Source: Tianweitania sp. UT-5YL-CI-8
GTDB lineage: Bacteria; Pseudomonadota; Alphaproteobacteria; Rhizobiales; Rhizobiaceae
Assembly (NCBI RefSeq): GCF_030010215.1
Contig: NZ_JASCRR010000011.1
Coordinates: 1 to 64,000 of the forward strand
Direction of reading: 5' to 3'
DNA: 64,000 nt
The first letter of the stretch is position 1. The number at the start of each line of letters is the position of its first letter. Of this stretch, positions 43,227 to 52,217 are shown piece after piece. The notes under the pieces are model-generated. The model searched no databases and was not told the origin of the DNA. It saw only the letters and a program-made list of their open reading frames with translations. Position numbers and translations under genes: made by a program.

Positions 43227-44048
43227 ATGAGTTCGAGCGTCGCCGAAATCGTTGCGGAACGACTGGATACGATGCCTGCCGGAGAGCGGCGCGCCGCACA
43301 GACTCTGGTCGCCAATTATCCGCTGATTGGCTTGAAGACGGTTGCCGAATTCTCCCAAAGCGCCGGCATCAGTTCGCCCACGATCCTGCGCTTTGTCGCG
43401 CGGCTGGGGTTTCAGAACTACCCCGAATTCCAGTCCGCCCTTCAGGACGAACTCGCAGCCCAGTTCCAGTCGCCGCTGTCGCGCACATCAACTCCCGCCC
43501 AGGCCAGCGCCTCGCCGCCCCTGGCGGATGCGGTGATCGAAAACATCCGGGAAACCTTCCGCCATGTTTCCGAGCGCCAGATAGGCGACATCGTCGAAGC
43601 GCTCGCGGCGCCACGTGGCAAGCTTTATCTCGTCGGCGGGCGTTTCACCGATCCCATCGCCCGTTATATGACCGCTCACATGTCCATTCTGCGCCCGGGC
43701 GTCGTCCATCTCGACGGCCAGGAAAGCCTCTGGCACGACCGGCTCGCCGATATCGGCAAGCGCGATGTTCTCATCGTCTTCGACATCCGACGTTATCAGG
43801 ACAGTCTCCTGCGCTTCTCGGAAAAGGCGCACAAGCGCGGCGCGGCCGTCATCCTGTTCACCGATCAGTGGCTCTCGCCGATCGCCCGCTTCGCGCGCCA
43901 CGTCATCGCCGGGCGCACCGCGGTCCCGTCCGCGTGGGATTCTTCGGCCACGTTGATGGTCGTTGCCGAAACCGTGATCGGATCGCTGACGCGCAAGCTT
44001 GGCGCGGAAGGCGCCCGCCGGATCAAGGAAGTCGAGGAATTACGGTAG
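43227..44048 (+). CDS. RpiR-family transcriptional regulator (HTH + SIS domains)
   Basis: A 273-residue protein. The N-terminal HTH_6 domain (TVAEFSQSAGISSPTILRFVARLGFQNYPEFQSALQ) is the RpiR signature. The C-terminal SIS domain (KLYLVGGRFTDPIARYMTAHMSIL, then DVLIVFDIRRYQDSLLRFSEKAHKRGAAVILFTD) binds phosphosugars or related effectors. ATG 43227 starts at MSSSVAEI; the longer upstream frame contains the dyad region. It is divergent from the FGase-TRAP operon and is probably its regulator. Confidence 0.88.
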   Translation: MSSSVAEIVAERLDTMPAGERRAAQTLVANYPLIGLKTVAEFSQSAGISSPTILRFVARLGFQNYPEFQSALQDELAAQFQSPLSRTSTPAQASASPPLADAVIENIRETFRHVSERQIGDIVEALAAPRGKLYLVGGRFTDPIARYMTAHMSILRPGVVHLDGQESLWHDRLADIGKRDVLIVFDIRRYQDSLLRFSEKAHKRGAAVILFTDQWLSPIARFARHVIAGRTAVPSAWDSSATLMVVAETVIGSLTRKLGAEGARRIKEVEELR

Positions 44049-44224
44049 CTTGCGATAGATCGCGCGTCATGAAACCCGCGAGGATTACAGGAAATTAATG
44101 TGCAAGCGCGAAGGAGAATTGCCATAAAGTGGTACTATCCTTTCGGAAGACTACCTGACGAGTAGCGCCGCCCGGTCTTTTGAGTTCGGGTCGGCGCATC
44201 AGCCGCCGCCAACTCGGAGTATCG

Positions 44225-45385
44225 ATGAAAGCCTGGAAGCAACTTCTTTGGGCCATAGTGATTGTTGCGGCCGCAGCCGCGCTATGGACGAGTTTCGCTC
44301 CCAATGGCAGGGAATGGATAGCCTGGCTCGGACTCGGCGGGCCCGCCTCCGCGAAGGTCGAAGCTTCGGGACAGCGCCAAGAAGGCGGTCGTGGGGGCGC
44401 ACCGCAGACCCGTGTCGTCACCGCCGATGTCGCGCAGTCGACCATCAACGACCGCCTCCAGGCCGTCGGCAGCGGCCGCGCCAACAAATCGGTGGCGGTC
44501 ACGCCCTATACCTCCGGACAGCTCCGGGAGATCGTCATCACCCCCGGCCAACGGATCGAGGCAGGCGCCGTCATCGCCATGCTTGATGCGGATGTCGAGG
44601 AAATCGCCCTCGAACGCGCCAACGCAGCCCGCGACGATGCCCAGGCAAAGCTCGACCGCGTGAAAGCGCTGCGCGCCAGCAACACCTCGACGGCGGTCCA
44701 GGTCAGCGATGCCGAACTGGTCGTGCGTGACGCAGCACTTGCCGCGCGTGACGCCCAGGTGGCGCTCGACAGGCGCAAGATCGTCTCTCCTATCTCCGGC
44801 ATCGTCGGCATCCTGCCGGTCGAGGCCGGCAACTATGTTGCCGCGCAGACCACCGTCGCCACGATCGATGACCGCTCGCGCATCACCATCGATTTCTGGG
44901 TGCCCGAGCGCTTCGCCACCATGATCGCGGTGGGCAATCCTCTGTCCGCATCGCCGATTTCCACGCCCGGTCAGGTCATCGAAGGCACCGTCAGCGCGGT
45001 CGACAACCGCATCGACGAGGCGAGCCGCACGCTGCGCGTCCAGGCTTCGATCCCAAACAACGATGACACGCTGCGCGCCGGCATGTCGTTCCAGGTTTCG
45101 ATGAAGTTTCCCGGCAACAACTATCCTTCCGTCGACCCGCTGGCCATCCAGTGGAGCCTCGACGGCGCCTATGTCTGGGCCGTGCGCCAGGGCAAGGCTG
45201 TGCGCATGCCGGTCAAGATCGTCCAGCGCAACACCGAGAGCGTTCTCGTCGAAGCAGCTCTTGTCGCAGGCGACAAGGTGGTGACCGAAGGCGTTTATGC
45301 CGTGCGCGAAGGGGCCCCGGTGATGATGGCCGGCGAACCTGCCCCGCCCGCCGCCCCGACCGGTTCGGTGAGGCCGGCCGGATGA
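44225..45385 (+). CDS. RND efflux membrane-fusion (periplasmic adaptor) protein
   Basis: About 386 residues. An N-terminal membrane anchor (WKQLLWAIVIVAAAAALWTSF) is followed by the adaptor domains: a biotinyl-lipoyl half in YTSGQLREIVITPGQRIEAGAVIAMLD, a coiled-coil hairpin (ERANAARDDAQAKLDRVKALRASN), then IVSPISGIVGILPVEAGNYV and beta-barrel strands. GGAG lies seven bases before the ATG. The stop overlaps the RND pump gene (ATGA). No outer-membrane channel gene is nearby, so a shared TolC-like protein is likely. Confidence 0.88.
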   Translation: MKAWKQLLWAIVIVAAAAALWTSFAPNGREWIAWLGLGGPASAKVEASGQRQEGGRGGAPQTRVVTADVAQSTINDRLQAVGSGRANKSVAVTPYTSGQLREIVITPGQRIEAGAVIAMLDADVEEIALERANAARDDAQAKLDRVKALRASNTSTAVQVSDAELVVRDAALAARDAQVALDRRKIVSPISGIVGILPVEAGNYVAAQTTVATIDDRSRITIDFWVPERFATMIAVGNPLSASPISTPGQVIEGTVSAVDNRIDEASRTLRVQASIPNNDDTLRAGMSFQVSMKFPGNNYPSVDPLAIQWSLDGAYVWAVRQGKAVRMPVKIVQRNTESVLVEAALVAGDKVVTEGVYAVREGAPVMMAGEPAPPAAPTGSVRPAG

Positions 45386-48300
45386 GCTCATCTGCCGACG
45401 AGAAACCCGAAAACGGTCTCACCGCCCTCTTCGTCCGCCGGCCTGTCCTGGCCTTCGTCATCAACGTCCTGATCGCAGTCGCCGGCCTCGCAGCCTTCTA
45501 CGGCATCGAGATTCGCGAACTGCCCGATGTCGACCGTCCCGTCATCACCGTTACCTCCGACTATGACGGCGCCGCAGCCGAGACCATCGACCGCGAACTG
45601 ACATCGGAACTGGAAGGCGCGGTCGCCCGCGTGCCAGGCGTGAAGTCGATTTCGTCGAGTTCCTCCTACGGTCGCAGCCGCGTCACCATCGAATTCAACG
45701 ACGGTGTCGATCTCGACGTCGCCGCGTCCGACACCCGCGATGCGGTCAGCCGCATCACCAACAGCCTGCCCGACGACGCCGACGCCCCGCGCATCGTCAA
45801 GGCCGACGCCAATGCCGATGCGGTCATGCGCATCGCCGTGACCTCCGACACCATGCCGGTGGAGGACATGACCATCTTTGTCGAGGACCAGATCCTCGAC
45901 CGTCTGGCCGCGGTCGAAGGCGTCGCCGACGTCCAGACCTACGGCGACCGCGAAAAGCTCTTCCGCATCGACGTCAACCAGGCGAAGCTCGCCAGTCTCG
46001 GCCTGACGGTCGCAGATATACGCACCGCCCTCGGCACCATGGCGCTCGACACGCCTGCGGGCGCGCTGAAGACGTCGGACCAGAACCTGATCGTCCGCAC
46101 CGTGGCTCCCGTCAACACCCCCGAAGCCTTCGAAAGCCTCATCATCGGCGGCAAGACGCGCCTGGCCGATGTCGCCAGCGTCACGCTCGGCGGCGACCCC
46201 GCAGCCTCCACCCTGCGTTCCGACGGCAAGACCGGCATCGGCATCGGCATCATCCGCCAGGCCCAGTCCAACACGCTCGACATCTCCGAAGGCGTGAAGC
46301 AGGCCGTCGCTGAGATCCAGGGCACCTTGCCCGAGGGCATGGCAATCAAGGTCACCAGCGACGATGCCGTCTTCGTCGAGGGCGCTATCCACGAGGTGGA
46401 GATTGCGCTGATCCTGTCCGTCACCATCGTCCTGCTGGTCATCTACCTGTTCCTGCGCGACTGGCGCGCCACGCTGATCCCCGGTCTCGCCATGCCGGTG
46501 GCGTTGATCGGAACATTGGCGGCGATCTATCTCGTCGGCTTTTCCATCAACATCCTGACGCTTCTGGCGCTGGTGCTCGCCACCGGCCTGGTGGTCGACG
46601 ACGCCATCGTCGTGCTCGAAAACATCGTCCGCCGCCGCAACGAGGGCATGGGTCCGCGCGCCGCCGCCGTGCTTGGCGCGCAGGAGGTCTTTTTCGCCGT
46701 CATCGCCACGACTGCCACGCTCGCGGCCGTCTTCATTCCGCTCTCCTTCCTGCCCGGCCAGACCGGCGGGCTGTTCCGCGAGTTCGGCTTCGTGCTCGCC
46801 ATCGCCGTGCTGTTGTCCTCCGTCGTCGCCCTTTCGCTCTGCCCGATGCTTGCCTCGCGCATGCTGGGCGCCCATTCCATGGAGCATGAAAGCAGTGGGC
46901 GAAGCGTCGGCGGCTTCCTCGCCGGCTTTTATCGCCGCTGCCTCAGCGCCTGCCTGAACGCGCCCTGGCTCGTGGTGCTGATTTCGCTGCTGTTCGCCGC
47001 AAGCGCCTATGTCGCCTTCGGCCTGATCCGCCAGGAGGTGACGCCGACCGAAGACCGCTCCATGGTCATGATGCGGATCACCGCGCCGCAAGGCGTGAGC
47101 CTCGACTACACCGCGGCCCAGATGCGCCGCATCGAAGACCTTATCGAGCCGCTGCGCCAATCCGGCGAGATTTCCAGCACCTTCGTCAATGGCGGCATGG
47201 GCGGCAACGTCAACAGCGGCTTCATGGTGTTGTCGCTCGCCCCATGGTCGGAGCGCAACCGCACCCAGCAGGAGATATCCGCCGAGATCCAGCAGCTGGC
47301 GACGCGCGTCCCAGGCGTCCAGGCTTTCGTCATGCAGCCCAACAGCCTGGGCATTCGCGGCGCCGGCAACGGGTTGCAATTCGCCATTCTGGGCAACAAC
47401 TACGCCGACCTCAACGCCGCCGCCGTCCGCATGGTCTCGACCCTGGAACAGGACCCGCGTTTCCAGCGCGCCCGCCTCTCCAGCGATTCGACCCAGCCAC
47501 AGCTGATGGTGCAGATCGACCGCGAGCGCGCCTCCGATCTCGGCATCAACATCGACGGTCTCGCCGAGACCCTTCAGGCGATGCTCGACGGCCGCCAGAT
47601 CGGATCCGTCTTTATCGACGACCGCAGCTACGACGTGAAGCTGGTTTCCACCAGCAATCCGATCAACGATCCGACCGATCTCGAAAACACCTTCCTCAAG
47701 ACGCAGGACGGCCGCTACGTCCCGGTCTCGACCATCGCCACGCTGACCGAGGTGGCGGTGCCGCCGACCCTGTCGCGCGAACAGCAGCAGCGCTCGGTGT
47801 CGATCACCTCGAACCTGCGCGGCGATTTCGCGCTCGGCACCGCTTGGTCCGAAGTGCAGCGCATCGCCGCCGAACAGCTGCCGGCCGGCATGCGCATCGT
47901 CCCGCTCGCGGAGGCTGCGACATTGGGCGAGACCGGCAGCGGTATGCTGATGATCTTCGGCTTCGCCGTCGTCATCATCCTTCTGGTGCTGGCAGCGCAG
48001 TTCGAAAGCTTCGTCAGCGCCATCATCATCATGGCGACCGTACCGCTGGGGCTCGCCTGCGCTGTGTTCGCCATGCTTTTGACCGGCACCTCGCTCAATG
48101 CCTACAGCCAGATCGGCCTTGTGCTTTTGGTCGGCGTCATGGCCAAGAACGGCATCCTGATTGTCGAATTCGCCAACCAGCTCCGCGACAAGGGGCTGGG
48201 CGTGCGCGAAGCCATCGAGCAGGCCGCCAACATTCGCCTGCGTCCGGTGATGATGACGATGATCTGCACGGTTCTCGGCGGCGTTCCGCTGGTGCTGGCT

Positions 48301-48504
48301 GCCGGCGCAGGCGCCGAAGCCCGCATCGCGCTCGGCTGGGTCATCGTCGGCGGGCTCGGCCTGGCAACGGTCTCGACCCTCTTCCTGACGCCGGTGGCCT
48401 ATCTTCTGCTGGGCCGCTTTGTCACGCCGAAGGTGGAAGAGGAAAGCCGCCTCAAGCGCGAACTCGAGGAAGCTGCCTACACCAATGTCGAACCGGCCGA
48501 ATAA
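45382..48504 (+). CDS. RND efflux pump, HAE1/MexF-like permease
   Basis: A 1040-residue inner-membrane pump with twelve helices and two large periplasmic loops. Signature parts include RRPVLAFVINVLIAVAGLAAFYGI, ELPDVDRPVITVTSDYDGAAAETI, GLVVDDAIVVLENIVRRRNEG (with the proton-relay Asp-Asp in helix 4) and QIGLVLLVGVMAKNGILIVEFANQLRDKG in helix 10. It uses the proton gradient to expel drugs or metabolites. A large minus-strand open frame across this gene is a shadow. The gene pair stands alone with no recognisable regulator beside it. Confidence 0.92.
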   Translation: MSSSADEKPENGLTALFVRRPVLAFVINVLIAVAGLAAFYGIEIRELPDVDRPVITVTSDYDGAAAETIDRELTSELEGAVARVPGVKSISSSSSYGRSRVTIEFNDGVDLDVAASDTRDAVSRITNSLPDDADAPRIVKADANADAVMRIAVTSDTMPVEDMTIFVEDQILDRLAAVEGVADVQTYGDREKLFRIDVNQAKLASLGLTVADIRTALGTMALDTPAGALKTSDQNLIVRTVAPVNTPEAFESLIIGGKTRLADVASVTLGGDPAASTLRSDGKTGIGIGIIRQAQSNTLDISEGVKQAVAEIQGTLPEGMAIKVTSDDAVFVEGAIHEVEIALILSVTIVLLVIYLFLRDWRATLIPGLAMPVALIGTLAAIYLVGFSINILTLLALVLATGLVVDDAIVVLENIVRRRNEGMGPRAAAVLGAQEVFFAVIATTATLAAVFIPLSFLPGQTGGLFREFGFVLAIAVLLSSVVALSLCPMLASRMLGAHSMEHESSGRSVGGFLAGFYRRCLSACLNAPWLVVLISLLFAASAYVAFGLIRQEVTPTEDRSMVMMRITAPQGVSLDYTAAQMRRIEDLIEPLRQSGEISSTFVNGGMGGNVNSGFMVLSLAPWSERNRTQQEISAEIQQLATRVPGVQAFVMQPNSLGIRGAGNGLQFAILGNNYADLNAAAVRMVSTLEQDPRFQRARLSSDSTQPQLMVQIDRERASDLGINIDGLAETLQAMLDGRQIGSVFIDDRSYDVKLVSTSNPINDPTDLENTFLKTQDGRYVPVSTIATLTEVAVPPTLSREQQQRSVSITSNLRGDFALGTAWSEVQRIAAEQLPAGMRIVPLAEAATLGETGSGMLMIFGFAVVIILLVLAAQFESFVSAIIIMATVPLGLACAVFAMLLTGTSLNAYSQIGLVLLVGVMAKNGILIVEFANQLRDKGLGVREAIEQAANIRLRPVMMTMICTVLGGVPLVLAAGAGAEARIALGWVIVGGLGLATVSTLFLTPVAYLLLGRFVTPKVEEESRLKRELEEAAYTNVEPAE

Positions 48505-48614
48505 GCGGCTTTTCTGCACACGGAGACCATTTTTCCGGACCGGACCGATACGTCGATGACAGGCGGAACACGAATCTGTATGTCGGAGCGACAACGCCAT
48601 TTGGATCGGAACGG

Positions 48615-49106
48615 ATGAGTTTCAAGACCGTCACCATCGAGGAAATGCACGCCTACCTCGGCAAAGAGGTCGGCGTCTCGCCCTGGCGCGTAGTGACGCA
48701 GCAGATGATCGATCTGTTCGCCGATGCCACCGACGACCATCAATTCATCCACTGCGACCCCGAGCGCGCCGCGCGGGAAACGCCGTTTGGCGGCACCATC
48801 GCGCATGGCTTCCTGACACTGTCGCTTCTGTCGGCCATGACGTTCGAGACGCTGCCCCGGCTGGAGGGCTCCGACATGGGTATCAACCAGGGTTTCGAGC
48901 AGCTGAAATTCGCCGCCCCCGTGAAAACCGGCTCGCGCATCCGCACCCGCTTCGTGCTGTCCGAATTCAAGGTGCGCCCGTCCGGTTGGGTGCAGGTGAC
49001 GCATGACGTCACCATCGAGATCGAAGGCTCGAAAAAACCCGCCCTGACGGCGCGATGGCAGACACTCGGGTTCGTCGATCCCGCCAAGGCAGCTCAGCTT
49101 ACCTGA
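48615..49106 (+). CDS. MaoC-like (R)-specific enoyl-CoA hydratase / dehydratase
   Basis: A 163-residue hot-dog-fold protein. The hydratase-2 motif is DATDDHQFIHCDPERAARETPFGGTIAHGFLTLSLLS, with the Asp/His catalytic pair in the overhang segment. The length fits stand-alone MaoC enzymes that hydrate trans-2-enoyl-CoA to (R)-3-hydroxyacyl-CoA. The start is ATG 48615, 110 bases after the RND pump gene. It is not part of a fatty acid operon here, and it converges on dmeF. Confidence 0.85.
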   Translation: MSFKTVTIEEMHAYLGKEVGVSPWRVVTQQMIDLFADATDDHQFIHCDPERAARETPFGGTIAHGFLTLSLLSAMTFETLPRLEGSDMGINQGFEQLKFAAPVKTGSRIRTRFVLSEFKVRPSGWVQVTHDVTIEIEGSKKPALTARWQTLGFVDPAKAAQLT

Positions 49107-49112
49107 CAACGA

Positions 49113-49144
49113 CTGCCGGGCTAAACCATTGCTCCACCCGGCAG
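49113..49144. terminator. Candidate bidirectional stem between maoC and dmeF
   Basis: CTGCCGGG (49113-49120) and CCCGGCAG (49137-49144) form an 8-bp stem with a 16-base loop in the 60-base gap between converging genes. No T-run follows, so termination efficiency is uncertain. Confidence 0.35.
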
Positions 49145-49166
49145 GCTTCAGCTTCCGGATGCGGCG

Positions 49167-50177
49167 TCAGGCCGGCTGCACCTCGACCGTGACATGCGAC
49201 AGGTCATGGATGGCGGCGAGCTTTTCCTTGTAGCGCGCCAGCGGCAGCGGGTTTGGCGAACGGATCGAGACGATTGCCGCATTGTGGCCCGGCCCGACCT
49301 TCCACACATGCAGGTCGGTGATGCGGTCCTCCCCGGTCTCGATGACGTCGCGGATTTCCGACGGCAGGTCTTCCTCTTCCGGAATGTAGTCGACCAGCAC
49401 CCGCGCGGTGTCGCGGATCAGCCCCCATGACCAGCGCGCGATGACCAGCGCACCGACAATGCCCATCGCCGGATCCATCCACTGCCAGCCGTAAAGGCTG
49501 CCCGCCAGAAGCGCCACGATAGCCAGCACCGAGGTGAAGGCGTCGGCTATGACATGCAGATAGGCAGCGCGCAGATTGTTGTCCCGATGCCCCCGGGCTG
49601 CATCGCCTTGATGCGGGTGCCCGTGATGGGGATGATCGTGACCATGGCCGTGCTCATGATCATGAGCGTGATCGTGGCCATGATGCCCGTGATGGCCGCC
49701 GTGCCCGCCATGATGGTGATGATGATCGCCACGCAGCAGCCAGGCCGACAGAAGGTTGACGCCAAGCCCGATCACGGCAACCGCAATCGCCTCATTGAAG
49801 CTGATCGAGACCGGCTCATAAAAGCGCATCAGGCTTTCCCAGCCGATCATAAGGGCGATCAGCGCCAGAATGATTGCGCTGGCAAAGGCTGCGAGGTCGC
49901 CGATCTTGCCGGTTCCGAAGGTGAAGCGCGGATTGAGCGCCTGCCGCCGGGCAAAGACATAGGCGAGCGCGGTGATCAGCATGGCTGCGGCATGGGTGGA
50001 CATGTGCCAGCCGTCGGCAATCAGCGCCATGGAACCGTAGATCGACCCCGCGACGATCTCCGCAACCATCATGGTCGCGGTCAGCGCGATGACCAGCCAG
50101 GTGCGGCGGGCGTTGCGGTCGTGGTCCTCGCCGAGAAAGACATGGCTATGGGTTGCCGAAGCCGCGTGAGCGCTCAT
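49167..50177 (-). CDS. dmeF: Cation diffusion facilitator, DmeF-type Co/Ni/Zn exporter
   Basis: A 336-residue CDF transporter with six helices. Metal-site motifs are SMALIADGWHMSTH in helix 2 and HVIADAFTSVLAI in helix 5 (HxxxD). A very His-rich cytoplasmic loop spans roughly residues 150-200 (HHHHHGG...HGHHGHDHAHDHEHGHGHDHPHH). A C-terminal cytoplasmic ferredoxin-like domain ends with HVTVEVQPA. This matches DmeF, which expels cobalt and nickel. It overlaps the regulator gene by four bases. Confidence 0.88.
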   Translation of the reverse strand: MSAHAASATHSHVFLGEDHDRNARRTWLVIALTATMMVAEIVAGSIYGSMALIADGWHMSTHAAAMLITALAYVFARRQALNPRFTFGTGKIGDLAAFASAIILALIALMIGWESLMRFYEPVSISFNEAIAVAVIGLGVNLLSAWLLRGDHHHHHGGHGGHHGHHGHDHAHDHEHGHGHDHPHHGHPHQGDAARGHRDNNLRAAYLHVIADAFTSVLAIVALLAGSLYGWQWMDPAMGIVGALVIARWSWGLIRDTARVLVDYIPEEEDLPSEIRDVIETGEDRITDLHVWKVGPGHNAAIVSIRSPNPLPLARYKEKLAAIHDLSHVTVEVQPA

Positions 50178-50446
50178 TTCAGATAGGTCCTTATAACGTC
50201 GACGAGTTCGGCGCCGCCGCGTGCGCGGTCGCCCGCATCAGTCGGTTCCAGCACGTGATGCGCAATATGATCCTCGATCAGTTCGGCCGTCAGCCCGCCC
50301 ACCGCGCCGCGCACGGAGGCGACCAGTTGCAGGACATCGGCACAGCCGAGTTCGGCCTCCAGAGCCCGCTCGACCGCCTCGACCTGACCCTTGATGCGGC
50401 GGACCCGCGCCAGAAGCCGGGATTTTTCCTTGATCGTATGCGACAT
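50174..50446 (-). CDS. dmeR: RcnR/CsoR-family metal-sensing repressor (DmeR)
   Basis: A 90-residue all-helical repressor: HTIKEKSRLLARVRRIKGQVEAVERALEAELGCADVLQLVASVRGAVGGLTAELIEDHIAHHV. The N-terminal His2, the Cys in GCADVL, and the His residues of DHIAHHV are consistent with a nickel/cobalt site as in RcnR. It should repress the dmeRF operon from the G-tract operator just upstream until metal binds. GAGG lies before the ATG. Confidence 0.87.
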   Translation of the reverse strand: MSHTIKEKSRLLARVRRIKGQVEAVERALEAELGCADVLQLVASVRGAVGGLTAELIEDHIAHHVLEPTDAGDRARGGAELVDVIRTYLK

Positions 50447-50459
50447 CGAGCACCTCAAA

Positions 50460-50482
50460 TATACTATAGGGGGGTATACTAT
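50460..50482. promoter_or_regulatory. DmeR/RcnR-type operator with six-G tract
   Basis: TATACTATA, then six G, then TATACTAT lies fourteen bases upstream of the dmeR start. RcnR is known to bind a TACT-G6-N-AGTA type site. Here the G6 core is flanked by two direct copies of TATACTAT. Position and composition make it the likely operator and promoter core of dmeRF. Confidence 0.7.
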
Positions 50483-50756
50483 TTTCGTCTCACTCAGGCA
50501 AGAGCGCACCTCCATATCCAGATGCCCGGCCCGCCCGGACACCGCTATCCTCAACGCTCCTCCGGCCTCTGGCCGGTGCTCGCGTTGACATGAGAGGATT
50601 ATGCGGCAGATCCCGCAGAGGTGAGCCGAATGGCTGGACACGTTTTTGTGCGCGGTAAGAGATCAATGGGTTAGCGGGAATAGGAGGAATGTTTATCCAC
50701 GTTAGGCGGACCTCCTTCGCTCGCAGCTTTGTCGACAGTGCAGAACGAGGCGTCAC

Positions 50757-50966
50757 TATCTCCCCCCTGGTGGGGGAGAATGGATTTTCACGATCTTAGC
50801 TAAGCGAGGGCAAAGCCTGAAGCGAGGCTAAGTCGTAGAAAATCCAAGAGAGGGGGCTAGCGAGAGAACCATAAAATCCCCTCTCTTGCGATTTCTAACA
50901 CTTAGACTTCGCCTGCGGCTCGCCTAAGATGTTGAAATCGCTTTCTCCCCCACAAGGGGGGAGATA
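50757..50966. repeat. Intergenic inverted repeat, copy B, in a 600-base gene-free stretch
   Basis: The outer arms TATCTCCCCCCTGGTGGGGGAGAA and TTTCTCCCCCACAAGGGGGGAGATA are near-perfect reverse complements, and inner parts (GATTTT...AAATC, TCTTAG...CTAAGA) also pair. The centre holds short GC hairpins. Each end is a small hairpin in itself. From 50483 to 51083 I see no gene: only this repeat and short flanks. Confidence 0.65.
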
Positions 50967-51083
50967 CGGCTTGCACCGTACCCTGCAGTCTCGCTGCGGC
51001 TATGGCCTAGCGCGAGGCTCGTGACAATCATACTTCCGCTCAGGAACGTTGCTGAAACCTCGTACAGCGTATAAATACCTCCC

Positions 51084-51761
51084 ATGACGCAGGCCGCACA
51101 GCAGGACGCGCCCATGAGCGCCAGGAGCAAACGCGAAAAACAGAAGGCCGAGACGCGCGCCGATCTGATCGACGCGGCGCGCAAGCTGGTGCAGGAAAGC
51201 GGCTATGAGGGGCTGACGATCCGCAACCTCGCCAAGCGGGCCGGCTATGCGCCGATGTCGGTTTATTCCTATTTCGCCGACAAGCACGACATCCTGATGG
51301 CGCTGGCCGAGGACACCTTCGAGACCCTGGCGAAAAAGCTGCGCAAGAACCAGCCCGACGATCCGGTCGAAGCGCTGCGCGCGACCTTGCGCGACTACGC
51401 CACCTTCGGCCTCGAAAATCCGAACGAATACCGCACGATCTTCATGACGGAAAAGCTTCATCCCGACTGCGATCAGCCGGAGATGGTCGACCGGATGGAG
51501 AAGAACAACCCCGCTTTGATCATTCTCAACGAGCGCGTCGCCGCCTGCATCGCCGCGGGCAGGTTCAAGGGTGACGTGCAGGCGATAGCGACCGTCCTGT
51601 GGACCGTCGGGCATGGCGCCATCTCGCTGCTGATCAATTTCCCGCACTACCCGTTCGGCAATCCGCAAGACTATATCATGCGCATCGGCGAGATCGCCCT
51701 TGCCGGCATCGCGACGTTGGACGTTTCGCCTCTGGAAGACGCAACCGGCCAAAAAGGCTGA
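51084..51761 (+). CDS. TetR-family transcriptional regulator (TetR_C_33/WHG-like)
   Basis: About 225 residues (or 215 from the second ATG at 51114). The helix-turn-helix is ADLIDAARKLVQESGYEGLTIRNLAKRAGYAPMSVYSYFADKHDILMALAED. The ligand domain has ATFGLENPNEYRTIFMTEKLHP, similar to the WHG-domain regulators of efflux and lipid genes. The upstream stretch CGTACAGCGTAT (51061-51072) resembles two CGTAC-type sites ahead of the next gene. It may therefore regulate itself and the downstream secreted-protein gene. Confidence 0.83.
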   Translation: MTQAAQQDAPMSARSKREKQKAETRADLIDAARKLVQESGYEGLTIRNLAKRAGYAPMSVYSYFADKHDILMALAEDTFETLAKKLRKNQPDDPVEALRATLRDYATFGLENPNEYRTIFMTEKLHPDCDQPEMVDRMEKNNPALIILNERVAACIAAGRFKGDVQAIATVLWTVGHGAISLLINFPHYPFGNPQDYIMRIGEIALAGIATLDVSPLEDATGQKG

Positions 51762-51832
51762 ACCGGCCCGCACCGCCAAATCTCCGCACGTCTCCATCGT
51801 TCAGACGACGGCTCAGGCGACCGGCGATTTTT

Positions 51833-51905
51833 TCGTACGCGTACGAGTTATCTCTTGCAGCGCACAATTTTCCTTCGTATATGTACATCGTAACGTACAC
51901 GTACG
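51833..51905 (+). promoter_or_regulatory. Promoter with two CGTAC palindromes before the small secreted-protein gene
   Basis: A perfect 14-bp palindrome, TCGTACGCGTACGA (51833-51846), and a near-copy, CGTACACGTACG (51894-51905), have cores starting exactly 60 bases apart. Between them lie TTGCAG (51855-51860) and TATATG (51878-51883), spaced by 17 bases: a plausible promoter. A repressor at both sites would flank the polymerase. A related sequence precedes the tetR gene at 51061. Confidence 0.5.
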
Positions 51906-51928
51906 GAAAAATTTAGCGGAGACTTTCC

Positions 51929-52150
51929 ATGAGAAAGACAGCATTGGCGCTTGCCCTGGTTCTCGCCGGAACGGGTTTTGCAGCAGCGGCCGAAACCGCC
52001 CCTCGGCAGCCGGCGCCCACCACCTGCAATGACAGCAACACATCGCTCGATTGCGCACTTACGGGATCGATCAGCCAGGACAGCACCATCAAGACGGATA
52101 AGCCGCGCCTGGGCATGGATACCAACCCCTGGATCATGACCGGCTTCTAA
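51929..52150 (+). CDS. Small secreted protein, 73 residues, unknown function
   Basis: The leader MRKTALALALVLAGTGFAAAAE is a clear signal peptide, cleaved near AAA-ET. The 50-residue mature part has two cysteines (TTCNDSNTSLDCALTG) that could form a disulfide bond, followed by a LGMDTNPWIMTGF end. GGAG stands upstream of the ATG. I do not recognise the family. The gene is bounded by the operator-like region upstream and a terminator downstream, so it is a self-contained unit, possibly controlled by the TetR protein next to it. Confidence 0.7.
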   Translation: MRKTALALALVLAGTGFAAAAETAPRQPAPTTCNDSNTSLDCALTGSISQDSTIKTDKPRLGMDTNPWIMTGF

Positions 52151-52217
52151 GCCGGTCCTTATCCCCGAACGAAGTCCCGCATCGCGACCGCGTAAGCCGT
52201 CCTCCCACGATGCAAGA

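Noticed and set aside
45388-48600. 1070-residue minus-strand open frame
   Set aside because: It is a shadow of the RND pump; its composition (Asp, His, Arg-rich) and lack of domains show it is not coding.
49554-50186. Met-rich plus-strand frame over dmeF
   Set aside because: The Met/Ile runs are the complement of the His-rich loop of DmeF.
50757-50966. CRISPR array
   Set aside because: Only inverted hairpins are present, with no regularly spaced direct repeats and no cas genes anywhere in the window.
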